A stretch of 12,050 nucleotides of DNA from Dictyocoela muelleri (lineage: Eukaryota; Microsporidia), in NCBI GenBank assembly GCA_016256075.1, contig SDVU01000593.1:1-12050 (forward strand), given 5' to 3'. The stretch's first letter is position 1. Every line of letters begins with the position of its first letter. Below are positions 7,460-12,050 of the stretch, piece after piece. Both the position numbers and the translations under genes were made by a program. The notes beneath the pieces were generated by a model. That model was not told the origin of the DNA and did no database searches. It saw only the letters and a list, made by a program, of their open reading frames with translations.

Positions 7460-7657
7460 CGTGGCTGTGGTTGTGTGTTGACACACCACTCAAGATTAAC
7501 TTTTAATATATATATTGTTATATATTAGGAAATATAATCTTAAACCATGTTTAAGTTAAAACTATATTAGAAGTTGTGTGGGTGTGGTTATGCCTGGTTT
7601 CTACAATAAATATTTAATTGATTTATACTTAACATTTCCGTGGAGTTGGGCTACTGC
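7460..7657. mobile_element. About 198-bp insert splitting SINE copy 2
   Basis: Sequence absent from SINE copy 3 at the same point. Its plus strand has G/T-rich blocks, GTGGCTGTGGTTGTGTG near the left edge and GTTGTGTGGGTGTGGTTATG at about 7554-7573, plus a small hairpin GTTGG-GCTACTG-CCAAC at the right edge. No clear terminal inverted repeat or target duplication was found, so the exact limits and nature are uncertain. Confidence 0.4.
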
Positions 7658-7738
7658 CAACAGTGACATTTAAATAATCCGATTACGATATCTAAATGCT
7701 ACATTTGATAATCTTAATCACTGAGCTATAATTTCCTC
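7658..7738 (-). repeat. tRNA-derived SINE copy 2, head (minus strand)
   Basis: On the minus strand TATAGCTCAGTGATTAAG carries a good A box (TAGCTCAGTG). ATGTAGCATTTAGATATCGT and ATGTCACTG then follow at the positions of the matching blocks in copies 1 and 3. The B box is worn (TCGGATTATT in place of GGTTCGAATCC). This is the most diverged of the three heads. Confidence 0.6.
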
Positions 7739-7869
7739 TTAATTTATATTTTATTTAAATTAGTTTTTTTTTAAATTCAAAAAAATTAATCAATTACTAT
7801 TTTTTATCTTCATAATTATTTTGATTCACAATTAATTTGATTAAACACTTATTTTAGATATAGCTTCTT
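7739..7869. other. AT-rich spacer, no gene
   Basis: No open frame, repeat or signal was recognised between SINE copies 2 and 3. Confidence 0.5.
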
Positions 7870-7884
7870 TAAATCAAGGCCAGA

Positions 7885-7895
7885 TAGCTCAGTGG
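7885..7895 (+). promoter_or_regulatory. RNA polymerase III A box
   Basis: TAGCTCAGTGG fits the tRNA A-box consensus (TRGCnnARnnG). It lies 33 nt ahead of the B box, as in tRNA genes. Confidence 0.75.
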
Positions 7896-7928
7896 TTAAT
7901 ACTCTTGAATGTAAAATTTAAGTATCGT

Positions 7929-7939
7929 GGTTCGAATCC
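7929..7939 (+). promoter_or_regulatory. RNA polymerase III B box
   Basis: GGTTCGAATCC is a perfect B-box (T-loop) sequence and is shared with SINE copy 1. Confidence 0.8.
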
Positions 7940-8186
7940 TGCTGACGTCACTCTTTAATAAATAATGAGGGAATGTCATTAAGCGGTAATAACTATAATT
8001 TTACTATGTATATACAGTTTTTCCAGTGTGGTATAGCTGATTAAGACTTGGTCTAATATGACAATGAAATAGAAAGTCTTTCTTAAGTGTGTTTATGTGT
8101 GCGGTGACGCATCTCGATTGAATAAGTAGTGAAAAAATCATGAAAAGCCACTAATTTCTTATACCTTGTTGTGTTATTGATAAAAC

Positions 8187-8396
8187 TAAATTCAAATATA
8201 AATGGTTCTGTACAGGTTAGTAGTGAAATATTACTTGAACACCAAAAAATAAAAAACCCGACATGAGAAAACTCTTTGGTTGGTAATTATTTATAAGGTC
8301 AGCATAAAATATTAGATATTGTATTTAAATTAAATATTTCTTCAAATAGATAAACAATTTTCTTTTATAAAAAAAATCTCCTTTTAAAATAAGCAT
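8187..8396. other. Spacer between SINE copy 3 and the EF-hand gene
   Basis: AT-rich, without recognised features other than the polyadenylation signal at its right edge. Confidence 0.5.
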
Positions 8397-8402
8397 TTTA
8401 TT
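8397..8402 (-). terminator. AATAAA polyadenylation signal of the EF-hand gene
   Basis: Minus-strand AATAAA seven bases past the TAA stop (8410-8412). This implies a very short 3' untranslated region. Confidence 0.55.
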
Positions 8403-8409
8403 TGTAAAT

Positions 8410-8793
8410 TTAGATTTCACTGATAAAATTTTTATAATTAATAACACCTGACAAATTAGTAGACAAATAATTCATAATTTCTTCTTTTTCATGTTTCGTA
8501 AATTTATCATCCCCATGATCAAGAATTTCAAAAAGTTCTTTAACATTTATATTACCATCATTGTCATGATCAAAAGCTTCAAAAGATTTTAATAATTCCT
8601 CTTTATTAAAAAAAGGCTGATTTTTACAAATTTCTAAAAATTCATCATAAGAAATTTTATCATTTTTTATATCCAATTTAGTTGGTACATAACCTAAATA
8701 GCGGAGCATGTCGTGAATATCTTTTTTTTGTACATGATCTCCATTTTGTGAAAATAAATTGAAAATTTTTCTTTGCTTTTCTGGTGTTATCAT
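8410..8793 (-). CDS. EF-hand protein, calmodulin / myosin light chain-like
   Basis: An intronless gene for a 127-residue protein of the calmodulin superfamily. Four EF-hand units can be traced. EF1 (about residues 8-30) and EF2 (about 38-56) have degenerate loops. EF3 has a perfect 12-residue calcium loop, D75-x-D77-x-D79-G80-x-I82-x-x-x-E86. EF4 (about 103-126) lacks the acidic loop residues but keeps the helix pattern. It is shorter than calmodulin (about 149) and has one canonical loop; the compressed second unit and weak first unit resemble essential myosin light chains such as Mlc1/Cdc4. That points to binding an IQ motif, for instance of a myosin, rather than acting as a four-site calcium sensor; this is inference. 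The ATG at 8791-8793 is chosen because CCCCC lies 7 nt upstream. The frame is whole and looks functional. Specific orthology is not established. Confidence 0.88.
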   Translation of the reverse strand: MITPEKQRKIFNLFSQNGDHVQKKDIHDMLRYLGYVPTKLDIKNDKISYDEFLEICKNQPFFNKEELLKSFEAFDHDNDGNINVKELFEILDHGDDKFTKHEKEEIMNYLSTNLSGVINYKNFISEI

Positions 8794-8800
8794 TTTTGTT

Positions 8801-8805
8801 GGGGG
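8801..8805 (-). promoter_or_regulatory. CCC-type start-proximal motif of the EF-hand gene
   Basis: CCCCC on the coding strand, seven bases ahead of the ATG, in an otherwise A/T-rich leader. C-runs just before the start codon are reported as transcription-start signals in microsporidia; assigning that role here is inference. Confidence 0.5.
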
Positions 8806-9152
8806 TATTCTTTTCTTGTTTTTTAATCTTTTTGAACAAAATGTTGATTTTTAAATTTATGATTTATTTGACAGAATTAATTTATTCATAAGAAGTTATA
8901 TAGGGTTTAGCGTAATAAGATCAAAATATTGAAAATATGTAAAAAACACTGAAAACAGCGAGTGATTAATTTAAAATAAGAGTGTTATAATTTCAATTCA
9001 TTTATTTTTACTTAATCAAAAATAATCTTTAAAAATCATTTATTACTCTGATAATATTAATATGCAAATATATCAGTTTTTTTTAAAGTGGACCGTACCT
9101 CCGTTAGGGAGCAGATAAAATTTAAACATTTAGGGTGTGGGGAGCTTCAGGG
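8806..9152. other. Intergenic, no gene seen
   Basis: Upstream flank of the EF-hand gene. It is AT-rich until about 9088, then has a G-rich patch (9089-9150, including GTGGACCGTACCTCCG and GTGTGGGGAGC) leading into the inverted repeat at 9153. Confidence 0.45.
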
Positions 9153-9302
9153 AGGAAAAATTTTGGATCCATCCCGTTTTTTCTCCATGGGGGAAAACGA
9201 GATATAAAAAAATTTACAATTTATTTTAATATAAAAATTGGGGAAAAAACGGCCTAAAACTATAATAGGGAAAAAACGTTTAAGATCCAAAATTTTCAAA
9301 AG
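9153..9302. repeat. 150-bp imperfect inverted repeat
   Basis: The left arm GGAAAAATTTTGGATCC...CGTTTTTTC (about 9153-9183) is matched on the opposite strand by GAAAATTTTGGATCT...CGTTTTTTCCC (9302 back to about 9268). A GGGGAAAA...CG block recurs twice between the arms. It is probably a small MITE or a remnant of one; no target duplication is obvious. Confidence 0.5.
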
Positions 9303-9699
9303 GAAAAAAATATAATAGATTTATTTATATTGCAGAAGTGATAGGTAATAAATGCAATTATGATTGGTGTTAATATTAAAATTTATTTTTTTTTATAACC
9401 ATACATTCTACAATTTTCTTTAAAAAATCAGCATTATTACGTGTTAGGTTAAACACATGTTATATTGAATGTCATTGAATATTTATAGATTCAAATTCTT
9501 CAAGAACAAGAATATTTTTTTAAATATTTTTAAGGTTTACAAATCTTCTAAAAACATATAAAACGCATTTAAATTAAAAGATTTATATTTTTAATCCATT
9601 TTATAAAATAATGAAATTTTTGGTTTTCTCACGGTTGCTCCCAAAAGAAAATTGGTTTTTTAAACCCATAAAAATGACTAATCTGAGAAATAAGATCGC
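9303..9699. other. AT-rich stretch, no gene
   Basis: No recognised features before the hAT remnant. The element's 5' end may lie here, but no terminal inverted repeat was found. Confidence 0.4.
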
Positions 9700-10918
9700 A
9701 ATAACGAATTTAATACCCAAATTATGGATCTGTGATTTCATCAATAAATATTTAAAGTCAATGTGGCGAGCGGTTGCGACAGCTATCTCTCTAACGAAGC
9801 AATAAAACTTTCGAGAGTAAAAAAACCCTCAAAAAGTTCATTGTGAATTATTTGATAAGAAAGTTCCTTTTTTAAAAAAACTAAAGAATGATTTCGTAAA
9901 ACAGTCTAAGATAGAAAATTATATTTCCATGGCTAATAAAAGGGCAGATGATTGTTATAGATCATAAAACATTTCATTATTGATAGCATAGACAAAAAAT
10001 CGCACACAAATAGTGAAGAGCTTATTTTACCAGCGATAAGAGAATTAATTGAAACGTGAGACATGAACCATCAGTAACATCATAAAGAAACTTTCTCGGT
10101 ACAAACCCTCTTTGGATCCGTCGAGAAAATTAAGATGATGAAAACCCTAAATAATAACTGTTATACAAAATTATCTATTTTTCAATAATCAGGGTGCAAT
10201 TTTTAAAAATTAGTCAATTATTTATACCTTTTCTCTCATTTGGCTCTGTAAAATTTGTACAGTTATATATATTAGACTAATTGAAAAAAATAAAAGTTAT
10301 TAAACATTAAATAATAATGTATATCCGTAATTATTTGGTTTCTTTACATCTTAAATTTCTTGACGGCAAAAAGTGGGTTAGTACCAATTTCTCTTGGTTG
10401 CAGTCTGGCCAAGAATTAATGAAATAACCAACGAAACATTTATTTGTCATGCGAATATCTGAGAACATCTTTGTTCTTTTTGCAAATAGATGAGTCCACA
10501 CTTCAATGCAATTAAGTTTTACTTTTAGTATATTTACGGTTTTTAATGAAATATCTTATCTGAATATCTATAATTTGAAAAAGGTTTGGATACATATACT
10601 ACAGGGGTGGTGTTTATTTCTTACTTTAAAAATTTTTCTTGATAAAAAATATACCGATTGATAAGATAAGTCAATTGATACGAATTGTGTCCCTGATATA
10701 ATTTAACGTCGCAAAAGTCTTATGGAATACCTCAAAATAATAATACAGCGTGAGTTTTAAATACATAGTGTAATCCACAGGCATCATCTCGCCGCTAAGA
10801 ATTATAGATAACGTTTAAATCGTACATTGACTTACTTAATTTATACTGTTAACAAAATTCAAAAAAAATCACTCAATTATAGACTGTTCACTCAGCTCTG
10901 TAATGAGAAGACTATTTG
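9700..10918 (+). pseudogene. hAT transposase, ZBED5/FAM200-like, heavily decayed
   Basis: Plus-strand fragments follow the order of hAT transposases with a BED zinc finger. They are 'YGSVISSIN' and one Cys of the BED finger (about 9712-9765), 'YLSNEAIKLSRVKKPSKSS' (about 9780-9840), 'SHTNSEELILPAIRELIET' (9998-10057), then 'FFLQIDEST' with the first catalytic Asp (about 10473-10500) and 'LLLVYLRF'. Next come 'DTYTTG' (about 10588-10606), 'IHRHHLAAKN' (about 10774-10803) and 'LNYRLFTQLCNEK' (to about 10912). Each sits in a frame that changes from block to block, and stops are frequent. The C-terminal half, including the dimerisation region, is not convincingly present beyond the element inserted at 10919. 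Long dead; the family call rests on motif order, each motif being short. Confidence 0.75.
10150..10440. other. Probable insert within the hAT remnant
   Basis: In related transposases the segments matched at about 10057-10145 and 10473 are separated by only a few dozen residues. About 300 nt of unrelated AT-rich sequence lies between them here. It contains CAGGGTGCAATTTTTAAAAA at 10190-10209, which looks like a transposon end, but no partner terminus or duplication was found. Confidence 0.35.
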
Positions 10919-11520
10919 TTAACGGGTCGGTCATTTTAGCGCAAAATTATTATTTTTTTTTAGATTCCTAATGGTTTTTATTTTTCGTTGGCTTTTTAAG
11001 AAAAAGGGTACATAAAAATGTCACAGCCCTATAAAAATTTCACGTCTGATGAAAATTCAACAATTTAAAATTAAAAAATTAAGAATTAATAATTAAATAT
11101 TAATAATTATGATTAAAATAAAAAGTAAATGTATAAATCAAAAATTTAATTTATAAAAATTTTAATTTGAAAATTAATTTTTAACTTTAATTTAAAATTA
11201 TTACTTTTTTAATTTTTAAATTAAATTGTATTTTTAGTTTACAAATTTTAAATTTTTGTTTTTAAATTCGGAATTCAGAATTCTAAATAATAAATTCAAA
11301 ATCTAAATCTAAGTTTTTAAATTTTTTCTCCACAATTCTTATTTTTTAATTTTAAATATTTGAATTTTCATCTGACATGAAATTTTTATAGGACTGTGAC
11401 ATATTTATGTACCCTTTTTTCTTAAAAAGCCAACGAAAAATAAAAACCATTAGGAATCTAAAAAAAATAAATTAAATTTTGCGCTAAAATGCCATTTTGC
11501 GCTAAAATGACCGTCCTTAA
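10919..11520. mobile_element. piggyBac-like nonautonomous element at a TTAA site
   Basis: TTAA at 10919-10922 and 11517-11520 flanks a 594-bp element with long terminal inverted repeats (10923-about 11088 and about 11332-11516). The arms share GGTCATTTTAGCGCAAAA near the tips and about 100 nt further in with only about five differences. The right tip carries this block twice (about 11475-11513). The 243-nt middle is almost pure A/T and non-coding. TTAA duplication is the hallmark of piggyBac, and a CGGTCA-type tip fits that superfamily. The element splits the hAT remnant, so it is younger. No transposase source is in the window. Confidence 0.75.
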
Positions 11521-11709
11521 TAATCTTTGATCTAGATATAGAAATTTCAAATCATATCTAAACCCATTCTTATAATTTTCTTAAATTTGATACAACGATA
11601 TGGTTCAAAATCTTTGATTTATTTTATTAATGATAGTGAAATATTTAATATAAACTGTGCATAAATTATAAAATAAATAAGAAATTAATAAGAAAAAATA
11701 TTCGCATTG
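11521..11709. other. AT-rich spacer, possible hAT tail
   Basis: This should hold the continuation of the hAT remnant after the piggyBac-like insertion. A weak fragment 'NFLKFDTTIWFKIFDLFY' at about 11575-11628 could be part of it, but the match is too poor to claim. Confidence 0.3.
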
Positions 11710-11710
11710 A

Positions 11711-11716
11711 TTTATT
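11711..11716 (-). terminator. AATAAA overlapping the stop of the membrane protein gene
   Basis: On the minus strand the stop is embedded in AAATAAATC, so AATAAA overlaps TAA (11712-11714). Overlap of stop and polyadenylation signal is typical of very compact eukaryotic genomes. Confidence 0.5.
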
Positions 11717-11927
11717 TAACAATCACAATCTCAACATGTTTATCATTTTCAGATTCTGAGCAACACAATTGTCTATCATTAATCCTCATACTCAACACAA
11801 GTCCAATAATTATTATCAAATAAAAAATAAAGTTCAATCCCAACGTTGCCCAAATCATCAGCTGATATTCATTTTTAAAAACATAATAAAACGCGGCTAT
11901 ATAATTCAGAGTAAAGATGAAAATCAT
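11712..11927 (-). CDS. Small membrane protein, two predicted helices, function unknown
   Basis: An intronless frame of 71 residues. Residues 2-17 and about 24-47 are strongly hydrophobic and would form two membrane helices. They are followed by a short polar tail with a Cys pair (C55, C56) and an acidic stretch (ESENDKHVE). A CCC lies 4 nt ahead of the ATG (11925-11927) and AATAAA overlaps the stop, as expected of a compact host gene. The open frame continues for 21 codons upstream of the ATG, to a TAG at 11991-11993, and that stretch is also hydrophobic. The ATG could therefore be internal to a larger damaged or spliced gene. No family is recognised. An overlapping plus-strand frame (11769-11957) is low-complexity and I take it as a shadow. 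Confidence 0.5.
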   Translation of the reverse strand: MIFIFTLNYIAAFYYVFKNEYQLMIWATLGLNFIFYLIIIIGLVLSMRINDRQLCCSESENDKHVEIVIVK

Positions 11928-11930
11928 GAT

Positions 11931-11933
11931 GGG
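11931..11933 (-). promoter_or_regulatory. CCC-type start-proximal motif of the membrane protein gene
   Basis: AAACCCATC precedes the ATG on the coding strand, with CCC 4 nt upstream of it, as at the EF-hand gene. Confidence 0.4.
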
Positions 11934-12050
11934 TTTTATATTCGAAAGGGTGGGTAATATATGTAATACATAGTCACAGAAGAAAATAGCCTAACATTCT
12001 CATTCTGCAATAACAAACCTGAAACAACACATGATATTCTGATAATTGTA
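11934..12050. other. Upstream flank of the membrane protein gene
   Basis: No complete gene. The same minus-strand frame, beyond stops at 11991 and just upstream, is again partly hydrophobic, so a larger gene running off the window cannot be excluded. Confidence 0.35.

Larger units (their letters stand above)
7878..8186 (+). repeat. tRNA-derived SINE copy 3, uninterrupted
   Basis: The reference copy: a tRNA-like head (7878-7954) joined to the shared body (7955-8186), about 309 bp. A possible imperfect target duplication flanks it: TAAATCAA at 7870-7877 and TAAATTCAA at 8187-8195. The head keeps Pol III A and B boxes, but its acceptor and T stems pair poorly, so it is not a working tRNA. The body includes ATAGCTGATTAAGACTTGGT and ends ATTGATAAAAC without a poly-A tail. 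The family was not recognised. Confidence 0.8.

Noticed and set aside
7878-7953. A functional tRNA gene
   Set aside because: A and B boxes are good, but the acceptor and T stems pair poorly and the sequence recurs as the head of a repeat, so it is part of a SINE.
9611-9805. Separate gene of 64 codons before the hAT remnant
   Set aside because: Its right half overlaps BED-finger motifs that lie in another frame, so it is a chance frame across a decayed transposase.
11769-11957. Plus-strand frame of 62 codons
   Set aside because: Antisense to the two-helix membrane protein, which has start and polyadenylation signals; the plus-strand product is low-complexity.

Overview
The window is strongly AT-rich eukaryotic DNA. 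Most of it is a graveyard of interspersed elements, with two short intronless host genes (8410-8793 and 11712-11927, both on the minus strand). Both genes have a C-run 4-7 nt upstream of the ATG, and an AATAAA overlapping or lying just past the stop codon. Very short untranslated regions, a CCC-type start signal and compact intronless genes are known from Microsporidia. A transposon-rich microsporidian genome is therefore my best guess (moderate confidence); another AT-rich, intron-poor eukaryote is possible.

Layout. 1-254: unassigned. 255-730: fossil integrase of Ty3/Gypsy or Ginger type. 731-about 2440: pogo/Tigger-type transposon that jumped into the integrase fossil. 2516-3488: a tRNA-derived SINE split by a 654-bp inverted-repeat element (2602-3255) with a 7-bp target duplication. 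3489-3556: a lone MULE-type terminus. 3689-3954: a foldback element. 3962-5550: a MULE with a FLYWCH-like finger and unusual two-hairpin termini. About 5580-6110: a Merlin (IS1595-like) transposase. 6239-6506: a nearly perfect palindromic MITE at a TA site. 7223-7738: a second SINE copy (minus strand), also interrupted. 7878-8186: a third, uninterrupted SINE copy with Pol III A and B boxes. 8410-8793: EF-hand protein gene. 9153-9302: a small inverted repeat. About 9700-10918: a decayed hAT (ZBED-like) transposase, disrupted at a TTAA by a 594-bp piggyBac-like nonautonomous element (10923-11516). 11712-11927: a small two-helix membrane protein gene.

The host genes show no operon or functional link. 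The main biology is the nesting order of at least nine mobile-element families: pogo into integrase fossil, a 654-bp element into a SINE, and a piggyBac-like element into a hAT. The least familiar parts are the SINE family, the 654-bp element with subterminal tandem repeats, and the MULE whose terminal inverted repeats each fold into two hairpins. All family calls come from reading motifs by eye; no database search was made.
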